Assembly: GCF_004028095.1 (NCBI RefSeq)
Contig: NZ_SBHM01000007.1
Coordinates: 806,001 to 870,000, forward strand
Length of the DNA stretch: 64,000 nt
Source: Paenarthrobacter ureafaciens
Lineage (GTDB): Bacteria > Actinomycetota > Actinomycetes > Actinomycetales > Micrococcaceae
Direction of reading: 5' to 3'
The notes below the pieces were generated by a model that searched no databases, was not told the origin of the DNA, and saw only the letters and a list, made by a program, of their open reading frames with translations. Both the position numbers and the translations under genes were made by a program. Shown here in pieces: positions 8,631-16,301 of this stretch. The stretch's first letter is position 1. Every line of letters starts with the position of its first letter.

Positions 8631-9488
8631 CTAGATGTTGAAGGCGGGTTCGATGACTTTGGAGAAGAAACTGCGGGTGCGTTCTTCGCGTGGGTTGCTG
8701 AAGATGTCCTGCGGGGCGCCGGACTCGATGATCCGGCCTTGGTCAATGAACACCACGGTGTCCGCTACGTCCCGGGCGAATCCCATCTCGTGCGTGACCA
8801 CGATCAACGTGGTGCCGGACGTGGCCAGTTCGCGGATGACGTCCAGGACCTCGTTGACGAGTTCGGGGTCCAATGCGGAGGTGGGCTCGTCGAAGAGCAG
8901 GATCTTCGGTTCGAGCGCGAGCGCCCGGGCGATCGCAACACGCTGCTGCTGGCCTCCGGAAAGCTGGCGGGGATACGCGTCGGCCCTGTCCTTCAAACCC
9001 ACACGGTCCAGGAGTTCCAGCCCGCGCTTCCGGGCCTCGGCTTTGGAGCGCTTCTGTGCCACGATCGGCGCTTCGGCCACGTTTTCCAAGGCCGTGAGGT
9101 GGGGAAACAGGTTGAAGTTCTGGAACACCATGCCAACGTTGGTGCGTTGTTTGAGGATGTCCTTCCCGCGCAGCTCGTGCAGCTTGTTCCCCCGGGCCTG
9201 GTAGCCCACCAATTCACCGTCGATGGTGATGAAGCCGCCGTCAACCTTTTCCAAGTGGTTGATGGTCCGCAGCAGCGTGGACTTACCGGAGCCGGACGGG
9301 CCGACGATCACTGTCACTCCGCCAGGCGGCACGGACAGTGAAACACCCTGGAGCACTTCGGTGTTGCCGAAGGACTTCCGAATGTTGTGGATGTCCACCT
9401 GTCCTTTGGTGGCCACCGTGCTGGCCGGGCCGGCAGCGGCAGGTGTTGCCGCCGTCGTCGATTCTTTGCGTGCGGTGATGATGCTCAT
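8631..9488 (-). CDS. ABC transporter ATPase, polar amino acid type
   Basis: A 285-residue GlnQ/HisP-like ATPase. It has a low-complexity Ala/Thr-rich N-terminal extension of about 30 residues, then Walker A GPSGSGKST, signature LSGGQQQRVAIARAL, Walker B ILLFDEPTSALDPE and the switch histidine in IVVTHEMGFA. The start at ATG 9488 overlaps the permease stop by four bases (ATGA), so the two are translated together. A longer frame read through the permease gene is a shadow. It powers the importer made with the permease and the lipoprotein. Confidence 0.93.
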   Translation of the reverse strand: MSIITARKESTTAATPAAAGPASTVATKGQVDIHNIRKSFGNTEVLQGVSLSVPPGGVTVIVGPSGSGKSTLLRTINHLEKVDGGFITIDGELVGYQARGNKLHELRGKDILKQRTNVGMVFQNFNLFPHLTALENVAEAPIVAQKRSKAEARKRGLELLDRVGLKDRADAYPRQLSGGQQQRVAIARALALEPKILLFDEPTSALDPELVNEVLDVIRELATSGTTLIVVTHEMGFARDVADTVVFIDQGRIIESGAPQDIFSNPREERTRSFFSKVIEPAFNI

Positions 9489-10453
9489 CGGGCGTCCTTG
9501 CTGGGAGAGGCGGGAGCGTGGCTGGCGAAGAACTTGCGGGCCTTTTGCAGCGGCGTGAGCGGCAGGTTCCGCAGTGCGCCCTTGGAGAAGTGCCGTTCCA
9601 CGTAGTACTGGAAGATGCTGAGCACGGAAGTAATCACCACGTACCAGAGCGTTGCCACAAGGAGCAGGGGCAGCACCTGTTGGGTCCGGTTGTAGATCAC
9701 CTGCACCGTGTAGAACAGCTCGGAGTAGGCCAGGACGTAGACGATCGACGTTCCCTTGACCAGGCCGATGATCTCGTTGAAGGCCGTGGGCAGGATGGCC
9801 CGCATTGCCTGCGGGAGGACGATCCTGGTGGAACGCTTCCAGGCCGGGATGCCCAAGGCGGCTGCGGCTTCCAGTTGGCCTTGGTCGACGGACAGGATGC
9901 CGCCGCGGATGATTTCGGCGGAGTAGGCCGCCTGGTTCAGGGTGAGGCCTAGGACGGCTGCCGCGAACTGGCTGACCAACGTGGTGGTCTGGGCTTCGAA
10001 GAAGCGGACATCCGTGAACGGGATGCCCAGGCTGATCTTCTCGTAGAGGTAGCCGAGGTTGTACCAAAGGAGTAGCTGGACCAGGAGCGGAGTGGATCGG
10101 AAGATCCAGGAGAACGTCCAGGATACGGAGACCAGCAGCGGTGAGGATGAGAGGCGCATCAAGGCGAGGATGAACCCGAGAACGAAGCCAAGGATGCCGG
10201 AGATGGCGGTCAGCTTGAGGGTTTCCACCAACCCTGCCACCACGGACTGGGCAGTGAACCATTGGGCAACCACTCCCCATTCCCAGCGCGGGTTGGTCAG
10301 CAGGGACCACGCTATGGCGGTGACGCCCAGGGCGACCGCCACGGTGCCCACCCAGCGCCACGGATGCTTTGCCGGGACCAGCTTGTAGTCGGAGTAGTCG
10401 ACGGCGGGCCGAAGGGCCTCGTCCGCCGTGGCGGGCGGTGCGGCTGCACTCAT
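9485..10453 (-). CDS. ABC transporter permease, polar amino acid type
   Basis: A His/Glu/Gln/Arg/opine-type permease of 322 residues from ATG 10453. I prefer this start to ATG 10498 because GAGGTGG lies just before it. The first hydrophobic helix is preceded by a 40-residue hydrophilic tail; the EAA loop is recognisable as EAAAALGIPAWKRSTRIVLP. Only one permease gene is present, so it would act as a homodimer. It is the first gene of the five-gene import and oxidation operon. Confidence 0.9.
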   Translation of the reverse strand: MSAAAPPATADEALRPAVDYSDYKLVPAKHPWRWVGTVAVALGVTAIAWSLLTNPRWEWGVVAQWFTAQSVVAGLVETLKLTAISGILGFVLGFILALMRLSSSPLLVSVSWTFSWIFRSTPLLVQLLLWYNLGYLYEKISLGIPFTDVRFFEAQTTTLVSQFAAAVLGLTLNQAAYSAEIIRGGILSVDQGQLEAAAALGIPAWKRSTRIVLPQAMRAILPTAFNEIIGLVKGTSIVYVLAYSELFYTVQVIYNRTQQVLPLLLVATLWYVVITSVLSIFQYYVERHFSKGALRNLPLTPLQKARKFFASHAPASPSKDAR

Positions 10454-10740
10454 GCGCCACCTCATTTCAGTTGGGATTTGCCTATCGGATTGCTGCAAAT
10501 CTAGGGGCGGAATTTATCCACCGGCAATTCGGATTTTTGTACTTCTTCACGGGACTTATTGCGGCTTCAAAAGGCTTCTTTCGGCGTCATCAATGAGTTC
10601 AGCCGGAGCCATTTGAGTCGTTTTGTTTTCCTCGGTTAACGCTGAATGACGCGTGGTGAACGGCGGTTACCGGCGCCTCGACCCGGGCACCACAGGCTCC
10701 CTACATTGGCCTTACCAACCACCGCAGATCAGGAGACCGC
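10454..10740. promoter_or_regulatory. Divergent promoter region of the importer operon and the FAD-protein gene
   Basis: 287 bp with no gene separate the two divergent units. An inverted pair GATTTGC (10475-10481) and GCAAATC (10495-10501) lies about 20-50 bp before the permease start and could be an operator. A possible -10, TACATT, lies at 10701-10706 ahead of the plus-strand gene. No regulator gene is adjacent, so the controlling protein would be encoded elsewhere. Confidence 0.4.
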
Positions 10741-12690
10741 ATGCCGTCACGAGTTCCCGCCATCGTCTTTATTGGCGGCGGCCCGCGCACGGCCGGCGTG
10801 TTGGAAAGGCTGGCGGCCAGCCGTCCCGCCTTGTTCGAAGGCCCCCTGCAGATCCACGTCGTTGAGCCGCATGAACCTGGCTCAGGACGCATCTGGCGTT
10901 ATCACCAGGATCCCGGCCTGCTGATGAATTCCACGGCCGCCGACGTCACAATGTTCACCGACTCTTCCGTGGCCTGTGACGGACCGCCGCTGGACGGCCC
11001 GGCCCTCGCCACCTGGGCAGCCGGCGTACTGGACGGCAGTATCCGTGATGTGCCGGTCTTCGAGCAGCACATCCTGGAACAGCTCCGTTCCCTGACCCCC
11101 GCGTCCTTCCCCACGAGGCAACTCCAAAGCAAGTACCTTGAGTGGTTCTTCCGCCGGGCGGTTTCCTCGCTCGGGCCGGACGTCACCGTCACCGTCCACC
11201 GCGATGTGGCCACCGCCGTCGAACGGGCCACGGGGCCGCTGTCCGGGCATCCCGACGCCGGCACGCACCTCGTGCGGTTGGCCTCCGGCACCGAGGTGCG
11301 TGCCGACGTCGTGGTGTACGCCCTGGGCCACACCGATTCGCAGGCGCATCCGGAAGCGACCCGGCTGGCCGGATTCGCGGCCGCGCACGGCGGCTACTAC
11401 GCGCCGCCGTCGTACACAACGGATGTGGACTACTCCCCCATTGAAGCCGGCCAGGACGTCATCGTCTCCGGGATGGGGCTGGCCTTCGTGGACCTGTTGG
11501 TGCTGTTGTTCGAGGGCCGCGGCGGCCGCTTCGAGGAAAGGCCCGACGGCGTCCTCGAATATGTGCCTTCGGGCGCCGAGCCACGGGTCTGGGCCGGTTC
11601 ACGCCGGGGTGTGCCCTACCATTCCAAAATCTCCTCGTCGTTGCGCAGTCCGGTGGAGCGGCCGCGGTACTTCACGGCTGCTGCTGTTGAAGCGTTGCTG
11701 GCCGAACACGACGAGCTCGACTTCCGTACCCACCTCTGGCCGCTCATCGCCAAGGATGCGGGCTACGCCTATTACCGTGAACTGTTCACCGGCTACCCTG
11801 AGCGGGTTCGTGGCGCTTGGGCGGACTTCGAGGCGCCCTTCGATGCCCTCGACTGGTATAGCTCCGGGCGGGAGCAGCTTGTGGCCTCTGCCGTCCCGGA
11901 TCCCGCCGTGCGCCTGGACCTTGAGTCGCTGGACCAGCCCTTCAGCGGTTGCGCGTTCGATTCCCATGAGGCGGTGCAGCGGTCCGTGGCCGCCTACATC
12001 CAACGCGACCTGGCACTGCGGACCAGCCTCGACCATTCGGAGACGCTTGCCCTGTTCATGGCCCTGCTGTTCGTCTACATGGACTTGGGCCGCCTGGTGC
12101 CGCAGGAACGGCTCAACGCCCGATCGCAGCAGGCAATCCACGGCTGGTGGCACGGCTTCTTCAGCTTCGTCGATTCCGGCCCTCCGGCACACCGACTGCA
12201 GGAAATGCTTGCCTTGCACCGGGCCGGGTACCTGCAATTCCTGGGACCGGGCATGTGGGTCCGCGCCGACGAACCAACCGGCCGCTTTGTTGCCGGATCC
12301 TTCCAGTCACCGGTCCTGGTGGAGGCCTCCGCGTACATCGAGGCACGCCTGCCTTCGGCCTCCGTGGAGCGTTCCGCGAACCCTGCCCTCCTGAACCTGC
12401 ACGACGCCGGACTGGGCACCGAACAGAGGCTGCTCACCTTGGACGGTGCGCATTCGACAGGGAAACTTCTGGTCTCCGGAAATCATGAGGTCCTTTCTCC
12501 TGTTGGAACACCACAGCATGGGTTGTTTGCAGTGGGTCCATGGACGTCAGGCTGGGGCGCAGGTGCGTTTGCCCGGCCGAACACCAACGCGGCGCCGTTC
12601 CGCGAGAACGACGCTCTGGCCCGCCGCATCCTTCACACGCTGGCCACCCCCCTTCCGTCCCTCCCGTCCCTCCCAACTAGGTCGCATTAG
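10741..12690 (+). CDS. FAD/NAD(P)-binding protein (NAD_binding_9-type)
   Basis: A large 649-residue protein. It opens with a Rossmann dinucleotide fold (AIVFIGGGPRTAGVLERLAA), followed by VVEPHEPGSGRIWRYHQDPGL, the signature of the FAD-NAD(P)-binding family PF13454. A second nucleotide-binding segment lies around VIVSGMGLAFVDLLVLLFEGRGG. The start has AGGAGACCGC before ATG 10741. Its divergent placement beside an importer and two monooxygenases suggests an oxidative step on the same substrate. The reaction is not known for this family. The last five codons (P-T-R-S-H and stop) come from a 66-bp intergenic repeat, so its natural C-terminus was probably different. Confidence 0.8.
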   Translation: MPSRVPAIVFIGGGPRTAGVLERLAASRPALFEGPLQIHVVEPHEPGSGRIWRYHQDPGLLMNSTAADVTMFTDSSVACDGPPLDGPALATWAAGVLDGSIRDVPVFEQHILEQLRSLTPASFPTRQLQSKYLEWFFRRAVSSLGPDVTVTVHRDVATAVERATGPLSGHPDAGTHLVRLASGTEVRADVVVYALGHTDSQAHPEATRLAGFAAAHGGYYAPPSYTTDVDYSPIEAGQDVIVSGMGLAFVDLLVLLFEGRGGRFEERPDGVLEYVPSGAEPRVWAGSRRGVPYHSKISSSLRSPVERPRYFTAAAVEALLAEHDELDFRTHLWPLIAKDAGYAYYRELFTGYPERVRGAWADFEAPFDALDWYSSGREQLVASAVPDPAVRLDLESLDQPFSGCAFDSHEAVQRSVAAYIQRDLALRTSLDHSETLALFMALLFVYMDLGRLVPQERLNARSQQAIHGWWHGFFSFVDSGPPAHRLQEMLALHRAGYLQFLGPGMWVRADEPTGRFVAGSFQSPVLVEASAYIEARLPSASVERSANPALLNLHDAGLGTEQRLLTLDGAHSTGKLLVSGNHEVLSPVGTPQHGLFAVGPWTSGWGAGAFARPNTNAAPFRENDALARRILHTLATPLPSLPSLPTRSH

Positions 12691-12737
12691 TGCGCGTTCT
12701 GAGCCCGCAAAACGCGCACAACTGTCACCTACTTGGG
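12672..12737. repeat. 66-bp double-palindrome element, copy A
   Basis: Layout: outer arm of 15 bp (CCCAACTAGGTCGCA), 3 bp, inner arm GTGCGCGTT, 12-bp centre, inner arm AACGCGCAC (perfect complement), 3 bp, outer arm TGTCACCTACTTGGG. Copies of exactly the same length and layout lie at 42939 and 62883. The left end is inside the 3' end of the FAD-protein gene and supplies its stop codon. Confidence 0.93.
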
Positions 12738-12759
12738 TGCCCACCACGAAAGGCAAGCC

Positions 12760-13278
12760 ATGACCGCACCGCCAACCCTGCCGACGTCGGGCCTTTCCGT
12801 CCTCAGCCTCGCCATGGACGATCCCCGCGTCCGGCCGCTCCTGGATGAGCTCGCCGTCGAATATGACACCCGCTACGGGGACCTGTTCAGCAGCAAGGGA
12901 GCCTCCGAGGAACTCAGCAGGTACCCGGCGGAGGAATTCGCCGCACCGCACGGGGCGCTGATCATCATCCAGGAAGACGGCGAATCCGTAGCCGGTGGAG
13001 CGTTCCGCCGCTACGACGCCGACACCGCCGAGCTGAAGCGCATCTGGACCCACTCGGCGCACCGACGGCGTGGCCTGGCCCGCCGCGTGCTGGCCGAGTT
13101 GGAAGCTGAAGCCCTGCGCCGTGGCTACACCAAGCTCTACCTGACTACCGGGCCGCGCCAGCCCGAAGCCAGGAACCTGTACCTCGCCACGGGCTACACC
13201 GCCCTCTTCGATCTCGCAGCGGATCCCGAGGAAATCAAGCATTTGGCCTTCAGCAAGGATCTTGTGGCGCACCGCTAA
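12760..13278 (+). CDS. GNAT family N-acetyltransferase
   Basis: 172 residues. The acetyl-CoA binding region is RRYDADTAELKRIWTHSAHRR followed by RRGLARRVLAELEAEALRRGY, the GNAT motif A with its pyrophosphate loop, and the C-terminal ARNLYLATGYTALFD is motif B. The start at ATG 12760 (GAAAGG upstream) is preferred to a nine-codon longer frame that would overlap repeat copy A. It transfers an acetyl group from acetyl-CoA to an amine; the acceptor is unknown. It is separated by 9 bp from the HerA-like gene, so the two are probably co-transcribed. Confidence 0.85.
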   Translation: MTAPPTLPTSGLSVLSLAMDDPRVRPLLDELAVEYDTRYGDLFSSKGASEELSRYPAEEFAAPHGALIIIQEDGESVAGGAFRRYDADTAELKRIWTHSAHRRRGLARRVLAELEAEALRRGYTKLYLTTGPRQPEARNLYLATGYTALFDLAADPEEIKHLAFSKDLVAHR

Positions 13279-13287
13279 GCTATCCGC

Positions 13288-15015
13288 ATGGCCACGAAAA
13301 CCACTGCCGAAAAACTCGCCACCATCCAGCAGGGGTACACCCTGCAAGGTGCCACCATCGAGCTGGGTGCCGCAATCGTGGACGGTGAAGTCCACAAGGA
13401 AGCGCAGGTCCGCCTTCCGTTAGCGATGATGAACCGTCACGGGCTGGTGGCCGGCGCCACCGGCACAGGCAAGACCGTCACGCTCCACATGATTGCGGAG
13501 CAACTGTCGACGGCGGGTGTTCCGGTTTTCCTCGCTGACATCAAGGGCGACCTCTCGGGACTGGCGACGCCGGCAACGGCCAGCGAGAAGCTGAGCGCCC
13601 GGACGTCGGCCCTTGGGCAGGACTGGTCGGCAAAGAACTTTCCCGTTGAGTTCCTGTCGCTGGGCGGTGACGGCAACGGCATTCCCGTGCGGGCCACCAT
13701 TACCTCTTTCGGGCCTATCCTGCTCTCGCGCATCATGGACCTGAACGACACCCAGGAATCCAGCCTCCAGCTGATCTTCCACTTCGCCGACAAGAACAAC
13801 CTCGAACTCATCGACCTCAAGGACCTGCGGGCCGTCATCCAGTTCCTCACCTCGGATGAAGGCAAGCCCCAGCTGGCCGAGTTGGGCGGGCTGTCCAAGG
13901 CCACGGCCGGCGTCATCCTGCGCGAGCTGGTGTCCCTGGAAGCGCAGGGCATGGAGAAGTTCTTCGGCGAACCCGAGTTCGACACAGCCGAACTCCTCCG
14001 CACAGCCCCCGACGGCCGCGGCGTCATCAGCTGCCTCGAACTGCCCACCCTGCAGACCAAGCCGCTTCTCTTCTCTACGTTCCTCATGTGGCTGCTCGCC
14101 GACCTCTTCGAAGACCTTCCCGAAGCCGGCGACCTGGACAAGCCCAAGCTCGTGTTCTTCCTGGACGAGGCGCACCTGCTGTTCAACGATGCTTCCAAGG
14201 CCTTCCTTGAGGCGATCACCACAACAGTCAGGCTCATCCGTTCCAAGGGCGTCGGCATTTTCTTCGTCACCCAGACCCCCAAGGACGTACCCGCAGACGT
14301 GTTGGGACAGTTGGCCAACCGTGTGCAGCATGCGTTGCGCGCCTTCACCCCGGAAGACGCCAAGGCCCTGAAGGCCACGGTGTCCACGTTCCCCGTCAGC
14401 GACTACGACCTCGAAGAAACCCTCACCTCCGCGGGAATCGGCGAGGCAGTCATCACCGTGATGAATGAGAAGGGCGCACCCACGCCCGTGGCCCTGACCA
14501 GGCTCCGCGCACCCGAGTCAGTCATGGGTCCCAGCGCCGAGGACCTCATCCGCAGTACGGTTGGGGCTTCATCGCTGTTGGCCAAGTATGGCACCGCCGT
14601 GGACAACGTCTCGGCGTACGAGAAACTGAGTGGGGCGGCGCCAGTGCCCACAGGCTCTCCGGCTTCGGGGGGCGCGCCAGGGCCGTCTTTGGATAGCGCC
14701 TCGGAAGCATCGGGTGGGTCCGTGCCCTCCCAAGCCGACATCGACGCCGAAGCCCGGCGCATCGAGGTGGAAATCCTCGGCCGCCCCAGTTCCCGCCCCG
14801 CCCCTTCGCCTTCACCGTCCTACCCCGAGCCTCCTGCACCCTCCGCGCCAGGAACGTCCCAGCAGGACACCGGCATGTTTGGTGACCTGGCCGGTGCGCT
14901 TGGCGGCGCGTTGGGTGGCGGACTAAAGAGCATGGTCCGTTCTATGGGGACACAGCTGGGACGCGACCTGATCCGGGGCGTCTTCGGTACGTCGTCCAAG
15001 CGTCGTCGCCGTTAG
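13288..15015 (+). CDS. HerA-like helicase domain protein (DUF853, YjgR type)
   Basis: 575 residues. Walker A GATGTGKT is at residues 56-63 and Walker B LVFFLDEAHLLF around D293-E294. RSKGVGIFFVTQTPKDVP, a conserved sensor-like element, follows, then a Pro/Ser-rich linker (about 470-525) and a glycine-rich end with GGALGGALGGGLKS. This is the DUF853 branch of HerA/FtsK-like ATPases, predicted hexameric DNA-translocating motors of unknown cellular role. No NurA-like nuclease gene is next to it, which argues against a HerA-NurA resection pair. The upstream GNAT gene ends 9 bp before the start. Confidence 0.88.
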   Translation: MATKTTAEKLATIQQGYTLQGATIELGAAIVDGEVHKEAQVRLPLAMMNRHGLVAGATGTGKTVTLHMIAEQLSTAGVPVFLADIKGDLSGLATPATASEKLSARTSALGQDWSAKNFPVEFLSLGGDGNGIPVRATITSFGPILLSRIMDLNDTQESSLQLIFHFADKNNLELIDLKDLRAVIQFLTSDEGKPQLAELGGLSKATAGVILRELVSLEAQGMEKFFGEPEFDTAELLRTAPDGRGVISCLELPTLQTKPLLFSTFLMWLLADLFEDLPEAGDLDKPKLVFFLDEAHLLFNDASKAFLEAITTTVRLIRSKGVGIFFVTQTPKDVPADVLGQLANRVQHALRAFTPEDAKALKATVSTFPVSDYDLEETLTSAGIGEAVITVMNEKGAPTPVALTRLRAPESVMGPSAEDLIRSTVGASSLLAKYGTAVDNVSAYEKLSGAAPVPTGSPASGGAPGPSLDSASEASGGSVPSQADIDAEARRIEVEILGRPSSRPAPSPSPSYPEPPAPSAPGTSQQDTGMFGDLAGALGGALGGGLKSMVRSMGTQLGRDLIRGVFGTSSKRRRR

Positions 15016-15197
15016 GGCTTGTTGTCCTGCGTCGTAACGACGGCGGGTGACCGGTTCGGGCGGGTCAGGGCCCGACGGCGGGTGGCCGGTCTGGTGGGGC
15101 AACGTACCGCCGTCGCGGACTTCTTTGAGGATCTTGCTAAGTCACCTTACGGTCTTGCTGCGCAGCTAATCGCGCGGCGGCGGGTAACGTAAAGGGC

Positions 15198-16196
15198 GTG
15201 CAGGTGAGTCAAGCGTTGGTCAAGACCGCAGCCGGATGGCTGCTCGGTCTGATGCTTGCTGCCGCCGGTGCCGTGGTGTGCATCAACCTGGTAAGCCAGT
15301 CCGTGGCGAGCCCGCAGCAGCCTGTACGGGAATACTTTGAAGCTCTGCAGAAGGGCGAGGGCGAACAGGCCCTTGGTCTGCTGCGCGCGAAGGTCCCGAA
15401 GGCCAACGCCGCCATGCTGGACGGCACAGCCCTGCAAACCGCGGCATCCGCATTGTCGGATATCAAGATCGGCAACGCGCAATCCCGTGGCGGAAACCGG
15501 GTCGCTGTACCGGTGGACTACTCGTTGGACGGCAGCCGCCTCCATAGCGAGTTCCTGCTGGAACGCACTGGTACCCAGTGGCTGTTTTTCGGCAAATGGG
15601 CCTTCGTCCCCACCACGTTACCCACCATCGAGGTGACCGTGGTGAACGCCAGCGAGGCAGCCCTTAATGGAGTGCCGGTCAATATGCCCAACGGGCACAA
15701 CACGTTTGCCGTCTTCTATCCCGGCAAGTACGAGGCCAGCCTCAACGGCACTTTCTTTGAAGCTCCTCCGACGTCGGCCCTCGTCTCAAACCGCGACGGC
15801 GGAACGGCCCCGCTGAACCTGCAAACCCGGTCCACCAAGTCCATGGATGAAGCCGTGGCAGGCAAGGTCCGCGAATTCCTGGACACCTGTGCCGCAGAGG
15901 CGACTGAGCAGCAGCGACTCCAGCCGGACTGCCCCTTCTATCACGCCAGCAACGCCCGCGTGGTAGACGGGACCATCAAATGGGAAATCACGGAATACCC
16001 GAAGATCACTATCGAACCGTTCGGCGGCAAGTGGGTAGTGGCCCCCCTCAACGGCAAAGCCCGGCTGACAGCCCGGGAAATCAACCTCTTCACGGGCTAC
16101 GTCAACGATCTCAACGTTGAACACGACTTCAGCTTTACCACCCAGCTGGATACGGACGGCAACACAGTGACCGTCACGCCCCTGCTGAGCTTCTAG
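15198..16196 (+). CDS. Membrane-anchored protein of unknown function
   Basis: 332 residues from GTG 15198 (AAAGG just upstream). A single hydrophobic segment at residues 12-35 (GWLLGLMLAAAGAVVCINLV) anchors the protein, and the rest should lie outside the membrane. Residues 45-110 resemble a DUF4878/NTF2-like lumazine fold (PVREYFEALQKGEGEQALGLL). The C-terminal half has two cysteines about 10 residues apart (DTCAAEA, PDCPFY). I do not recognise a specific family. The 182-bp gap upstream holds no gene. Confidence 0.7.
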   Translation: MQVSQALVKTAAGWLLGLMLAAAGAVVCINLVSQSVASPQQPVREYFEALQKGEGEQALGLLRAKVPKANAAMLDGTALQTAASALSDIKIGNAQSRGGNRVAVPVDYSLDGSRLHSEFLLERTGTQWLFFGKWAFVPTTLPTIEVTVVNASEAALNGVPVNMPNGHNTFAVFYPGKYEASLNGTFFEAPPTSALVSNRDGGTAPLNLQTRSTKSMDEAVAGKVREFLDTCAAEATEQQRLQPDCPFYHASNARVVDGTIKWEITEYPKITIEPFGGKWVVAPLNGKARLTAREINLFTGYVNDLNVEHDFSFTTQLDTDGNTVTVTPLLSF

Positions 16197-16301
16197 AGGC
16201 CGGGTATCGCGTCCTGCGCCAGTGTGGGTGGCGTCGGTGCAGGTGGCGCCGCTGACCGCGCCAGCGGCTGTTCTTCCAGCCGCCGACGCGTGCCCTCGCG
16301 G

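Noticed and set aside
8631..10460. A 609-codon frame joining the ABC ATPase to upstream sequence
   Set aside because: Only the last 285 codons are real; the first part overlaps the permease gene in another frame.
13288..15015. HerA-NurA DNA-end resection or Sir2-HerA defence pair
   Set aside because: The protein is the DUF853 type and neither a NurA nor a Sir2 gene is adjacent.
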